Positions 1 to 8,185 are shown, counted from the first letter of the stretch. The stretch: DNA of 38,846 nt from Streptomyces gelaticus (GCF_014649535.1 NZ_BMTF01000038.1:1-38846), one strand, 5' to 3'. Notes: generated by a model from the letters alone, not told the origin. Numbers and translations are program-made.

Positions 1-2
1 TG

Positions 3-785
3 GCCGAGACCGCTCCGGCCGGCCTCGCCGCCGCGGGCATCGAACCGGCCCTGCTGCCCCCCGCCCCGGAACCGGCCCCGGCCCAGGTCGAACCGGGCGC
101 GCCCCAGCCCGAGTTGCCGTACGCCCCCGAGCAGCAGTACGCCGAGCAGCACGGGCACCACCCGCAGAACAAGCACCTCCAGCAGCACGAGCAGCAGCCG
201 CAGTACCAGCAGCACGCCCACCCCTCCGACCCCGGCCCCGGCCCCGCCGCCGAGGAATGGCCCCAGGACGGCCCCGGCTCGCACGAGAGCCCGTGGTTCG
301 CGGCGCCCCAGGTGCCGGACGACGCGTACGAGAGCGCCTACAACCCGATGTACGTCGAGGGCCTGGAGCCGACCCCGGTGATGGTCCCGTCGGGCCCCGG
401 CGGCCGCACCCGCCCCCTGGGCAACGTGGGCACCATCGGCGCCGTCCCGGGCGCCCGCCCCGCGCCCCAGGAGCAGCCGCAGCTCCACGAGCAGCCGCAA
501 CTCCCGGACCAGGCCCAGGAACAGGCGCCGGAGTCCGAGCCGGAAGCGGAAGCGGAAGCGGACGAGTGGGCGCAGGAGGACGCGGAGTTCGCCGAGATCG
601 CGTACGAGGTCTTCGCGGCGTTCGTGAACCAGCACAACGACTACCCGAGCGTCGACGCCCTGGACATACACGTCACGGACGGCCACAACGTCAGGCACCC
701 GCGCAGCGCGGCGCTGATCCGCCGTTTGATGCCGGAGTTCAAGAACCGCTACCACGCCGAACTCGAAGCGGACCACATCGCCTGA
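3..785 (+). CDS. Proline/glutamine-rich protein, C-terminal part (5' end outside window)
   Basis: The frame is open from the left edge, so only about the last 260 residues are seen. Most of this is low-complexity Pro/Gln/Glu/Ala sequence with Gln-rich runs, probably a flexible linker. The last 65 or so residues (from about 590 on) look folded: a helical segment with EIAYEVFAAFVNQHNDYPS, then a DALDIHVTD stretch and RSAALIRRLMPEFKNRY. This resembles the small C-terminal domain found after the membrane part of actinomycete DUF2637 (SpdB-like) proteins, but the membrane part would lie outside the window, so that link is a guess. The gene converges on lysS and shares a strong hairpin terminator with it. 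Coding frame and stop are certain; function is not. Confidence 0.75.
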   Translation, partial: AETAPAGLAAAGIEPALLPPAPEPAPAQVEPGAPQPELPYAPEQQYAEQHGHHPQNKHLQQHEQQPQYQQHAHPSDPGPGPAAEEWPQDGPGSHESPWFAAPQVPDDAYESAYNPMYVEGLEPTPVMVPSGPGGRTRPLGNVGTIGAVPGARPAPQEQPQLHEQPQLPDQAQEQAPESEPEAEAEADEWAQEDAEFAEIAYEVFAAFVNQHNDYPSVDALDIHVTDGHNVRHPRSAALIRRLMPEFKNRYHAELEADHIA

Positions 786-819
786 GCCCGCCCCGCCCCG
801 TCCGGCAACGGCAACGACG

Positions 820-855
820 GAGGGCCGTCACCCGAATCACCGGGTGACGGCCCTC
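820..855. terminator. Bidirectional terminator between convergent genes
   Basis: A perfect 15-bp inverted repeat (arms 820-834 and 841-855, 6-base loop AATCAC) lies between the stop of the left-edge gene and the stop of lysS. It can serve both strands. There is no strong T tract, as is usual for streptomycete terminators. Confidence 0.85.
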
Positions 856-881
856 TGTGCGTACGGAAACAACCGAAGCAG

Positions 882-2639
882 TTACGCGTCCAGCAGCCTG
901 CGCACCCGCTCCGCGCCCACGGCCAGCAGCAGCGTGGGCAGCCGCGGCCCGGTGTCCCGGCCGACCAGCAGCCGGTACAGCAGCGCGAAGAACGAGCGCT
1001 GCGCGACCTTCAGCTCCGGCGTCGGCTTCGCGTCCGGCTCCAGGCCCGCGAGGATCTTCGGCACGCCGTAGACGAGCGTGGTGAGCCCGTCCAGCGACCA
1101 GTGCGAGTCCAGCCCCTCCAGGAGCAGCCGCAGCGACTCGCGGCCCTGGTCGTCCAGCGAGCCGAGGAGTTCCTTGTCCGGCTCCTCGCGCACGATGGTG
1201 CGGGCCTCGGCCGGAACCTGGCTGGTGATCCAGTTCTCGGCGCGGTCGAGACGGGGCCGGGCCTCGTCCAGCGAGGTCAGCGGGTTCTCCGGGTCCAGCT
1301 CGCTCAGAATGCGCAGCGTCTGCTCGTCGTGCCCGGCCGTGATGTCGACGACCGAAGCGAGCGTGCGGTACGGCAGCGGGCGCGGCGTACGCGGCAGCTC
1401 ACCGGCGGCCGTGCCGATGGCCCGCGCGTACGCTGCCGCATCGGCCGGCAGCACCGAGCCGTCGGCGACCTTGCGCGCCAGCGAGTCCCACTCGTCGTAG
1501 AGCCGCTGGATCTCCTGGTCGAAGGCGATCTTGAAGGACTGGTTGGGCTTGCGGCGCGCGTACAGCCAGCGCAGCAGCGGTGCCTCCATGATCTTCAGCG
1601 CGTCGGCCGGGGTCGGCACACCGCCCTTGCTGGAGGACATCTTCGCCATGCCGGAGATGCCGACGAACGCGTACATCGGGCCGATCGGCTGCACGCCGTC
1701 GAAGATCTCGCGGACGATCTGGCCGCCGACGACGAACGAGGAGCCCGGCGAGGAGTGGTCCACCCCGCTCGGCTCGAAGATCACGCCCTCGTACGCCCAG
1801 CGCATCGGCCAGTCGACCTTCCAGACCAGCTTGCCGCGGTTGAACTCGCTCAGCCGCACGGTCTCGGCGAAGCCGCAGGCCGTGCAGGTGTAGTTCAGCT
1901 CGGTGCTGTCGTCGTCGTACGAGGTGACGGTCGTGAGGTCCTTCTCGCAGTTGCCGCAGTAGGGCTTGTACGGGAAGTAGCCGGCCGAACCGCCGCTGCC
2001 GTCGTCCTCGCTCGCCGCTCCGGAGCCCGCCTCGGCCTCCAGCTCGGCCTCGTCGACCTTCTTCTGCTGCTGCGGCTTCTTGCCGCCCTTGGCGCCCGCC
2101 GCGGCCGGGTCCTTCTTCGTGCGGTACCGGTCGAGGACGGCGTCGATGCCGGCGCGGTGCCGCATCGCGTGCAGGATCTGCTCGCGGTAGGCGCCCGCCG
2201 TGTACTGCTCGGTCTGGCTGATGCCGTCGTACTCGACACCCAGGTCGTCCAGCGCGGCCGTCATGGCGGCCTTGAAGTGCTCGGCCCAGTTCGGATACGC
2301 GGAACCGGCCGGGGCGGGCACCGAGGTCAGCGGCTTGCCGATGTGCTCGGCCCACGACTCGTCGATCCCCGGGACACCATTGGGCACCTTGCGGTACCGG
2401 TCGTAGTCGTCCCACGAGATCAGGTGCCGGACGGTGTACCCGCGGCGGCGGATCTCGTCGGCGACCAGGTGCGGGGTCATGACCTCGCGGAGGTTGCCCA
2501 GGTGGATCGGGCCCGACGGGGAGAGGCCGGACGCGACGACGACCGGTTTGCCAGGCGCACGACGCTCCGATTCGGCGATGACATCGTCCGCGAAGCGGGA
2601 GACCCAGTCGGCCTCGGTGCTGCTCTGACTCTGAGCCAC
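882..2639 (-). CDS. lysS: Lysyl-tRNA synthetase, class I
   Basis: Charges tRNA-Lys with lysine in the cytoplasm. This is the class I (archaeal-type) LysRS rather than the class II enzyme: the HIGH-type motif reads HLGN within GPIHLGNLREVM near the N-terminus, and the KMSKS loop reads KMSSSKGG in the middle. A CGNC...CTAC cysteine set between them is a likely zinc-binding insertion. An Ala/Glu/Lys-rich low-complexity insert precedes the zinc region. The longest frame starts at GTG 2648, but AGAAGGA at 2656-2650 would then almost touch the start. The in-frame GTG at 2639 is about 10 bases from that site and gives the N-terminus (M)AQSQSSTEADW, so I prefer it (585 residues). Divergent from argS. 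Confidence 0.93.
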   Translation of the reverse strand: MAQSQSSTEADWVSRFADDVIAESERRAPGKPVVVASGLSPSGPIHLGNLREVMTPHLVADEIRRRGYTVRHLISWDDYDRYRKVPNGVPGIDESWAEHIGKPLTSVPAPAGSAYPNWAEHFKAAMTAALDDLGVEYDGISQTEQYTAGAYREQILHAMRHRAGIDAVLDRYRTKKDPAAAGAKGGKKPQQQKKVDEAELEAEAGSGAASEDDGSGGSAGYFPYKPYCGNCEKDLTTVTSYDDDSTELNYTCTACGFAETVRLSEFNRGKLVWKVDWPMRWAYEGVIFEPSGVDHSSPGSSFVVGGQIVREIFDGVQPIGPMYAFVGISGMAKMSSSKGGVPTPADALKIMEAPLLRWLYARRKPNQSFKIAFDQEIQRLYDEWDSLARKVADGSVLPADAAAYARAIGTAAGELPRTPRPLPYRTLASVVDITAGHDEQTLRILSELDPENPLTSLDEARPRLDRAENWITSQVPAEARTIVREEPDKELLGSLDDQGRESLRLLLEGLDSHWSLDGLTTLVYGVPKILAGLEPDAKPTPELKVAQRSFFALLYRLLVGRDTGPRLPTLLLAVGAERVRRLLDA

Positions 2640-2663
2640 GGTCTGCACGTCCTTCTCTCTTGT

Positions 2664-2708
2664 AGGACTCGTAGGGACACCCTGTGGGACTCATCAGGAC
2701 TCATAGGG
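2664..2708 (-). repeat. Three short direct repeats in the lysS leader
   Basis: The lysS 5' region carries AGGACTCGTAGGG (2664-2676), GGGACTCAT (2686-2694) and AGGACTCATAGGG (2696-2708). The shared core is GGACTC(A/G)T. They lie between the lysS start and the divergent argS gene. No lysine-rich leader peptide or convincing riboswitch fold was seen, so the role is unknown. Confidence 0.5.
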
Positions 2709-2838
2709 GCTCCGCCCATTCTCCCAGGTCCACCGGCGGCGCGAAAACGGCTTACGGCCCGCACGAAGAAAAACGGCTTCACCGCCCGTGGAATACTGGG
2801 CGTGATCCCCTTACTCCTACGGAAACGGCAGCCAGCCC

Positions 2839-4611
2839 ATGGCCTCGGTCAATTCCCTCGCTTCCACGCTCCAGCAGCAACTGGCGGACGCTCTGACGGC
2901 AGCTCTGCCGGATGCAGGCACCGCGGACCCGCTGCTGCGACGAAGCGACCGGGCCGACTTCCAGGCCAACGGCATCCTGGCCCTCGCCAAGAAGCTCAAG
3001 GGCAACCCCCGCGAGCTCGCCGCCCAGGTCACCGCCGCTATCCCGGCGGGCGGCCCGATCAAGGAGATCGAGGTCTCCGGCCCCGGCTTCCTGAACGTCA
3101 CGCTCGCCGACAGGGCGATCATCGAGACGCTCGCCGCACGCGCCGCGGACGACGAGGGCCGGCTCGGTGTGCCGTACAACAGCGCCGCGGGCACGACCGT
3201 CATCGACTACGCCCAGCCGAACGTGGCCAAGGAGATGCACGTCGGCCACCTGCGTTCCGCGGTGATCGGTGACGCGATGGTGCAGATCCTGGAGTTCACG
3301 GGCGAGACCGTGCTCCGGCGGCACCACATCGGCGACTGGGGCACCCAGTTCGGCATGCTCATCCAGTACCTGACCGAGCACCCGGGCGAGCTGACCCACG
3401 AGGGCACCGGCGGCGAGGCGGAGGGCGAGGCCGCCATGTCCTCGCTGAACCGGCTCTACAAGGCCTCCCGCGCGCTCTTCGATTCCGACGAGGAGTTCAA
3501 GGCCCGCTCCCGGGACCGCGTCGTGGCCCTCCAGGCCGGTGACGAGGAGACGCTCGCCCTGTGGCAGCGCTTCGTCGACGAGTCGAAGATCTACTTCTAC
3601 TCGGTCTTCAACAAGCTCGACATGGAGATCCGCGACGCCGACATCGTCGGCGAGTCCGGCTACAACGACATGCTCGAAGAGACCTGCCGCATCCTGGAGG
3701 AGTCGGGCGTCGCCGTCCGCTCCGAGGGTGCGCTCTGCGTCTTCTTCGACGACGTGAAGGGCCCGGACGGCAACCCGGCGCCGCTGATCGTCAAGAAGTC
3801 GAACGGCGGCTACGGCTACGCGGCGACCGACCTCTCCGCGATCCGCGACCGGGTGCAGAACCTCAAGGCGAACACCCTGCTGTACGTCGTGGACGCCCGG
3901 CAGGCCCTGCACTTCAAGATGGTCTTCGAGACCGCCCGCCGGGCCGGCTGGCTCAACGAGGACGTCAAGGCCGTGCATCTCCCCTTCGGCACGGTGCTCG
4001 GCAAGGACGGCAAGCCGTTCAAGACCCGTGAGGGCGAGACGGTCCGGCTGGCGGACCTGCTGGACGAGGCGATCGACCGGGCGTCCGCCGTCGTCCGCGA
4101 GAAGGCCAAGGACCTCAGCGAGGACGAGATCACCGAGCGCGCCGCACAGGTCGGCATCGGCGCGGTGAAGTACGCGGACCTGTCGACGTCGGCGGCCCGC
4201 GACTACAAGTTCGACCTGGACCAGATGGTGTCGCTGACCGGCGACACGAGCGTGTACATCCAGTACGCGCACGCCCGGTCCCGGTCCATCAAGCGCAAGG
4301 CGGGCGAGCTGGAGTCCCGGCCCCACCCGGAGCTGGAGCTGGCCCCGGCCGAGCGCGCGCTGGCCCTGCACCTGGACCAGTTCGCCGAGGTCGTGGCCGA
4401 GGTCGCCGCCGCGTACGAGCCGCACAAGCTGGCCTCGTACCTCTACCAGCTGTCCTCGCTCTTCACCACGTTCTACGACCAGTGCCCGGTGCTGAAGCCC
4501 GAGGTGCCGGGCGATGTCGCCGAGAACCGCCTCTTCCTCTCGGACCTCACCGCCCGCACCCTGCACCAGGGCATGGAGCTGCTCGGCATCCGGACCCCCG
4601 AGCGCCTCTGA
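2839..4611 (+). CDS. argS: Arginyl-tRNA synthetase
   Basis: Charges tRNA-Arg in the cytoplasm. At 590 residues it has normal ArgRS length. The N-terminal additional domain (about 1-110) contains the GPGFLNVTL segment. The catalytic Rossmann domain has the class I motif as HVGHLRS, preceded by YAQPNVAKEMH and followed by GDWGTQFGMLIQYL, all typical of ArgRS. The C-terminal DALR anticodon-binding domain contains YIQYAHARSRSI and ends with the usual L(G)IRTPERL. No canonical KMSK is expected in this family. The ATG at 2839 is preceded only by a weak GGAAACGGCAG site. Divergent from lysS, with 190-200 bases between the two starts, so both promoters must lie in that gap. Confidence 0.96.
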   Translation: MASVNSLASTLQQQLADALTAALPDAGTADPLLRRSDRADFQANGILALAKKLKGNPRELAAQVTAAIPAGGPIKEIEVSGPGFLNVTLADRAIIETLAARAADDEGRLGVPYNSAAGTTVIDYAQPNVAKEMHVGHLRSAVIGDAMVQILEFTGETVLRRHHIGDWGTQFGMLIQYLTEHPGELTHEGTGGEAEGEAAMSSLNRLYKASRALFDSDEEFKARSRDRVVALQAGDEETLALWQRFVDESKIYFYSVFNKLDMEIRDADIVGESGYNDMLEETCRILEESGVAVRSEGALCVFFDDVKGPDGNPAPLIVKKSNGGYGYAATDLSAIRDRVQNLKANTLLYVVDARQALHFKMVFETARRAGWLNEDVKAVHLPFGTVLGKDGKPFKTREGETVRLADLLDEAIDRASAVVREKAKDLSEDEITERAAQVGIGAVKYADLSTSAARDYKFDLDQMVSLTGDTSVYIQYAHARSRSIKRKAGELESRPHPELELAPAERALALHLDQFAEVVAEVAAAYEPHKLASYLYQLSSLFTTFYDQCPVLKPEVPGDVAENRLFLSDLTARTLHQGMELLGIRTPERL

Positions 4612-4663
4612 CCGGGGCGTCAGCCCGTACGCACCGGCCCGGTGGCCGTGACCGCGAGGGACC

Positions 4664-6076
4664 CTAGTCCCATTCCTTGGTCACCCACTGGGCCGTGTCG
4701 TACCGGTACATGTACTTCGGCCGTGTCTGGATGCTGCTGGTACGGAACGGCTTCCCGCCGTCGTCGATCCGCAGCGTCCCCTTCCGGCCGCCGCTGCTCC
4801 AGTCCAGCTCCAGGTACCAGCTGACGTCGTGCCCCTCCACATGGGCCTTGAGGTCGAACACCTCCACATCGGTGGAGGACACCTGGAACGGGAAGTTCTT
4901 CGGCGGCACCCGCTCGTCCCCCTGCTGCCCCGCCACGGGGGTGAGGGTGGGCCGGCTGTCATCGAGGTCGATGTCGAAGGACTGCGGTGTGATGCCGCTC
5001 CCGCAGCCTTCCCCCATCGAGTACGCCGACCACGCCAGCGGTGCCTTCCGGGACAGCGTCCGCACATGCATTCCGGTCAGCACGACGGCCTCCCCCGACT
5101 TCCCCTGCACGGTGACTTCGAGCTGCATGCTGCCGCCGTCCACCCCGCCGAGCGCCCTGGCCCAGCCGCGGGTGTCCTGCGGCGGGGGCGGCGGAGGCAC
5201 GTCGTTCGGTTTCTGGTCCAGCACGTAGTGCTGACCGCAGGGCTCTTCCCAGTTGTACGAGCTGATGGTGGCGGTCGGCGGCATGCCCCCGCTCTGCTTC
5301 CCACCCGACCCGGCACCTGTGCCGTGCTTCCCGGACGTGTCGGCGGCGCCGCCGGACGGCGGGGACGAGACGCTCGCCGAGCCTGACGGTACGGGCTTGC
5401 CCGACTTCTTCGCCCCGCTGGGCGAGGCGGTGACGCTCGCGTCGCGGCCGGGCCGGACGCCCTCGGCCCCGCCCGGGCCCTTCGCGTCCACGGCGGGGAC
5501 GTTGCTGAGATCGTCCGTGTCCGTACCCGACAGATTGCTGACGACGATCGAGGTCGGCACGGTCAGCGCGACGACGGCGACGGCCGCGAGCAGCACACGC
5601 GCCCGTGCGGAGGCCAGGAACCGCTTGGGCCGGCCCGCCGCTCCGGTCACGATCTCGGGCTCGGATTCGGGCATGAGCCCCGGCGCGTCACCACCGGCCC
5701 CGGCCCCGGAGTCGCGAACCGCCTCCGGACCCGGGCCGGAAGCCACGTCCGCAACCACGTCCCGCACCGGCTCCGCAGGAGCAGGAACAGGAGCAGGAAC
5801 AGCCGCAGGAGCCGCCGCGGCAGGACGTCTCCGGGCCGCATCCGCCACGATCCACCGCCGGTGCAGCTCCACCAGCTCCTCCGGCGTCGCCGCGCACAAC
5901 CGCGCCAGCCGCTCCACCGGGGCGTACTCGTTCGGCACCGCATCACCGTTGCAGTACCGGTGGAGGGTCGACGTGCTGACGTGCAGTCTCCCGGCGAGTA
6001 CCCCGTAGCTGCGCCCCGAACGGTCCTTCAGTTCCTTCAGCAGAGCCGCGAATTCCCCGGCCTCCGGCGTCGCCAC
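4664..6076 (-). CDS. Membrane-anchored XRE-type helix-turn-helix regulator
   Basis: 470 residues. Residues 8-80 form a lambda-repressor-like HTH (RSYGVLAGRLHVSTSTLHRYCNG). A Pro/Ala-rich linker (85-155) leads to one hydrophobic segment at about 159-181, then a Ser/Gly/Pro-rich stretch and a C-terminal domain of roughly 190 residues. By the positive-inside rule the HTH is cytoplasmic and the C-terminal domain outside. That outer domain has two cysteines (in EEPCGQHY and GEGCGSG) that could pair. This layout, a DNA-binding head joined through the membrane to an outer domain, suggests a one-component envelope sensor; target and ligand are unknown. GTG start with AGGAGGGGG upstream. An inverted repeat sits 23 bases before the start. 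The small peptide and the DUF4232 lipoprotein genes diverge from it. Confidence 0.85.
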   Translation of the reverse strand: MATPEAGEFAALLKELKDRSGRSYGVLAGRLHVSTSTLHRYCNGDAVPNEYAPVERLARLCAATPEELVELHRRWIVADAARRRPAAAAPAAVPAPVPAPAEPVRDVVADVASGPGPEAVRDSGAGAGGDAPGLMPESEPEIVTGAAGRPKRFLASARARVLLAAVAVVALTVPTSIVVSNLSGTDTDDLSNVPAVDAKGPGGAEGVRPGRDASVTASPSGAKKSGKPVPSGSASVSSPPSGGAADTSGKHGTGAGSGGKQSGGMPPTATISSYNWEEPCGQHYVLDQKPNDVPPPPPPQDTRGWARALGGVDGGSMQLEVTVQGKSGEAVVLTGMHVRTLSRKAPLAWSAYSMGEGCGSGITPQSFDIDLDDSRPTLTPVAGQQGDERVPPKNFPFQVSSTDVEVFDLKAHVEGHDVSWYLELDWSSGGRKGTLRIDDGGKPFRTSSIQTRPKYMYRYDTAQWVTKEWD

Positions 6077-6098
6077 CTCGGCGTTCCCCCTCCTGGTC

Positions 6099-6124
6099 CG
6101 TCCCGGAACACCGTTCCAGGGACG
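6099..6124. promoter_or_regulatory. Inverted repeat upstream of the membrane-bound regulator
   Basis: The arms CGTCCC-GGAAC (6099-6109) and GTTCC-A-GGGACG (6113-6124) are mirror images around ACC, apart from one extra A. The site lies about 23 bases upstream of the regulator start, in the divergent region before the lipoprotein gene. It is a natural candidate for the regulator's own operator. Confidence 0.5.
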
Positions 6125-6250
6125 TGGAATCTGCCCAGGTCACAGTACGCGCAGGCATTCCAGCTTCCCCAATGGGCTATTCGGCGTTGCGGCCGGATTC
6201 TGCCGCCCCGCAGTCTGTGAACACACCGCAGCGACCACCGGGACAACGCA

Positions 6251-6349
6251 GTGCGTATCCACTTCCGCATCGAGCTCATCGATGCCGTGGCCATCGGAGT
6301 GGTGATCGTGTCCACCGCGATCGTCATGGTCCTGATCTGCCACAACTGA
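6251..6349 (+). CDS. Small single-span membrane peptide (32 residues)
   Basis: GTG-started frame of 32 residues. A charged head (VRIHFRIELID) precedes one long hydrophobic segment (about residues 12-30, AVAIGVVIVSTAIVMVLIC) ending in CHN. In 29 of 32 codons the third base is G or C, which matches real genes here and is unlikely in random spacer. A GGGACAAC stretch upstream could be a weak ribosome-binding site. It lies between the divergent membrane-bound regulator and the lipoprotein gene, with about 40 bases to the latter, and may share its transcript. No family is recognised. It could be a regulator or partner of a membrane protein; that is inference. Confidence 0.55.
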   Translation: MRIHFRIELIDAVAIGVVIVSTAIVMVLICHN

Positions 6350-6391
6350 CCGACCGGCACCACCGGCCCACACACGGGGAGTACCACCACC

Positions 6392-7120
6392 ATGCGCAAC
6401 CACATCCGCACCACCGCCCTCGCCGCGACCGCCCTCCTGGCCGCCCTCTCGCTCACCGCCTGCGGCGGCAACGACAGCGCGAACGACGGCAAGGCAGGCG
6501 CGGCGGCTCCGGCGGCGAACGCCACCGCCACCACCCCCGGCACGGGCAAGGACGCCAAGGACGCCAAGGACGCCGAGGAGACCGACAGCGGCACGGCCCA
6601 GGCCCCTGCCGAGAACGCCTCCACCACCTCCAAGAGCTCCGCCGACGGCAGCAGGAGCGGGAAGAGCAGCGCCGGCTCCACCGGGAGCGGCAGCAAGTCC
6701 CCGGTCACCTGCACCGGCTCGAACACCAAGGTCACCGTCACCAAGGTGAGCCGCCCCATCAACCACCTGCTGCTCACGGCGACCAACACCGGATCCAGGC
6801 CCTGCTACGCGTACCACGCTCCGGCGCTCCGGTTCGACGACGCCCAGGCCGCCTTCCCGGTCCTCCGCGACAGCATCCCGCAGGCCGTGGTCGCCCTTGA
6901 GCCGGGCCAGTCCGCCTACGCCTCGATCGGGCTGTTCGGTGAATCCGACGGGCAGGACCTGCACAAGGGCACCAACCTCACGGTGTACTTCACCGGCAAG
7001 GCCGACCAGGGCTCCACGGGCGCCCCGGCCGAGCTGAAGCTCCCCGCCGGCACCTCCTGGGGCGACAACGGCTTCGTCACCTACTGGCAGAGCGAAATGG
7101 ACAACGCCCTCATGTACTGA
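6392..7120 (+). CDS. DUF4232 lipoprotein
   Basis: 242 residues. The N-terminus is a lipoprotein signal: charged MRNHIR, a hydrophobic core and the lipobox LTAC, giving lipidation at about Cys25. A Ser/Ala/Gly/Lys-rich linker follows with a short tandem repeat (KDAKDAKDAE). The last 140 residues match the DUF4232 pattern, a beta-rich domain of actinobacterial secreted proteins with conserved C-T-G...N-T-G-x-x-C-Y. The protein should sit on the outer face of the membrane. ATG start with CACGGGGAG about 9 bases upstream. The function of DUF4232 is unknown. Its neighbour is a regulator with an outer domain, which makes a functional link possible but unproven. Confidence 0.88.
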   Translation: MRNHIRTTALAATALLAALSLTACGGNDSANDGKAGAAAPAANATATTPGTGKDAKDAKDAEETDSGTAQAPAENASTTSKSSADGSRSGKSSAGSTGSGSKSPVTCTGSNTKVTVTKVSRPINHLLLTATNTGSRPCYAYHAPALRFDDAQAAFPVLRDSIPQAVVALEPGQSAYASIGLFGESDGQDLHKGTNLTVYFTGKADQGSTGAPAELKLPAGTSWGDNGFVTYWQSEMDNALMY

Positions 7121-7141
7121 CCAGCCGCCCCGCGCAGGAGC

Positions 7142-7178
7142 GCCCCGGGGACGGCCGCCACCGGCCGGTCCCCGGGGC
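7142..7178 (+). terminator. Terminator of the lipoprotein gene
   Basis: GCCCCGGGGACGGCCG (7142-7157) pairs with CGGCCGGTCCCCGGGGC (7162-7178), with one bulged base and a short loop. It starts 21 bases after the lipoprotein stop. Confidence 0.8.
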
Positions 7179-7185
7179 CTGTCGG

Positions 7186-7314
7186 TACTCCTGGTCCCGA
7201 TGGTCCGGCGTGGTCGGCACGGCCCTCCGCAAGCCCCGGGCCCGCCTCCTGCTCGACCGGATCACCGGGATCGTCATCGCCGCCTTCGGCATCCGGCCGG
7301 CCTTCAGCGACTGA
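7186..7314 (+). pseudogene. Remnant of a LysE-family exporter (C-terminal end only)
   Basis: The frame ending at TGA 7312-7314 reads SGVVGTALRKPRARLLLD, then RITGIVIAAFGIRPAF. This is the typical C-terminal end of LysE/RhtB amino-acid exporters: a basic K-P-R-A-R linker, then LDRITG and the last membrane helix with a G-I-R close. There is no start codon or upstream part; the stretch begins just after the lipoprotein terminator. I read it as the leftover of a deleted exporter gene. The alternative is a chance resemblance, but the match over some 35 residues is good. Confidence 0.55.
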
Positions 7315-7346
7315 GCCCCGTCCCGGCCGGGCCCCGGGACGGCAAC

Positions 7347-7352
7347 TAGCAT
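7347..7352 (+). promoter_or_regulatory. Possible -10 box of a leaderless transcript
   Basis: TAGCAT lies 7 bases before the ATG at 7360, and no ribosome-binding site is present. This spacing would put the transcript start at or next to the A of ATG. The -35 region is not convincing. Confidence 0.4.
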
Positions 7353-7359
7353 CGGCCGC

Positions 7360-8157
7360 ATGGCGATGTTCGTGCACCTGACACCCTCGGCGAACGCGGC
7401 ACGCGTACGCCGTTCCGGAATACGGGCCGTCAGTCACGGCCGCGACGCCTCGCTGCCACGCGGCCTCTACTGCTTCCCCGTCCTGCCCTCGTACACCCTC
7501 ACCCACCAGTGGCTGCGCGAGCTGGCCCGGCGCGGCGGCCCGCGCGGACTCGTCGCCGTGCACATCCGCCTGCCGGACGACGAACCCGTCACCGTGGGCC
7601 GCTACCACCGCGAACCCACGACCGTCACCGCCGCCGAAGCCGTACGCCGTCTCGCCGCCCTTCCCGACCCGCGCGGCTGGGAGGTGTTCGTCCCCCGGCC
7701 CGTCACCCGGCGCGAGGTGCACCGCATCCGCGCGGTCAGCCAGGTCACCGGCTGGCGGTACTTCCCCGACTCGAACGGCAGGACGCCCTGCACCTGCTTC
7801 GGCTGCCGGGTACGCGGCGAGTACGGCTCGCAGCGCCTGCGGCAACGCCGCCCGCACTTTCTCGACGGCCCTCCCCCCGCCTCCGCGGTCCTCGTGCGCC
7901 GGATCGCCGCGGCGGGCAGCCCCGGCGACCCCGAACAGCTCGTCCAGGCCCTCCACTGGTTCGGGATGCGCCGACGCGGACCGGTCGATCAACTGGCCCA
8001 CCTCGCGGACCACCCGGACCCCAGGGTCCGCAGGGCCCTGGTATGGGCCATCGAGAACTGGTCGAGCCCGGGCGCCACGGAACTCCTCCACCGCCTCGCC
8101 CAGGACCCGGACGCGACGGTCCGGGAGGCCGCCGAATCCAGCGCACCCGAGGCCTGA
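7360..8157 (+). CDS. HEAT-repeat protein with an unassigned N-terminal domain
   Basis: 265 residues. The N-terminal 165 residues start with FVHLTPSANAARVRRSGI and contain LPRGLYCFPVLPSY and VHIRLPDDEPVTVGRYH. The opening (His, then an 'xxNAxxIxxSGI'-like line, then a 'glYcFP' strand) recalls ADP-ribosyltransferase-like folds such as DarT or 2'-phosphotransferases, but I see no full catalytic triad and do not assign it. A CTCFGC cluster around residue 142 may bind a metal. The last 80 residues are helical with a HEAT-like repeat (DHPDPRVRRALVWAI ... QDPDATVREAAESS). No ribosome-binding site; TAGCAT lies 7 bases before ATG, so it may be leaderless. It follows the LysE remnant. Confidence 0.8.
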   Translation: MAMFVHLTPSANAARVRRSGIRAVSHGRDASLPRGLYCFPVLPSYTLTHQWLRELARRGGPRGLVAVHIRLPDDEPVTVGRYHREPTTVTAAEAVRRLAALPDPRGWEVFVPRPVTRREVHRIRAVSQVTGWRYFPDSNGRTPCTCFGCRVRGEYGSQRLRQRRPHFLDGPPPASAVLVRRIAAAGSPGDPEQLVQALHWFGMRRRGPVDQLAHLADHPDPRVRRALVWAIENWSSPGATELLHRLAQDPDATVREAAESSAPEA

Positions 8158-8185
8158 GGCCCGCCGCCCCGACCGGGCGCGGACC

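Noticed and set aside
2649..2838. T-box or lysine riboswitch before lysS/argS
   Set aside because: No T-box sequence, specifier hairpin or lysine riboswitch core could be recognised.
2779..4566. Long minus-strand frame opposite argS
   Set aside because: Low-complexity Val/Gly/Arg/Leu translation typical of antisense frames in high-GC DNA; argS on the plus strand is certain.
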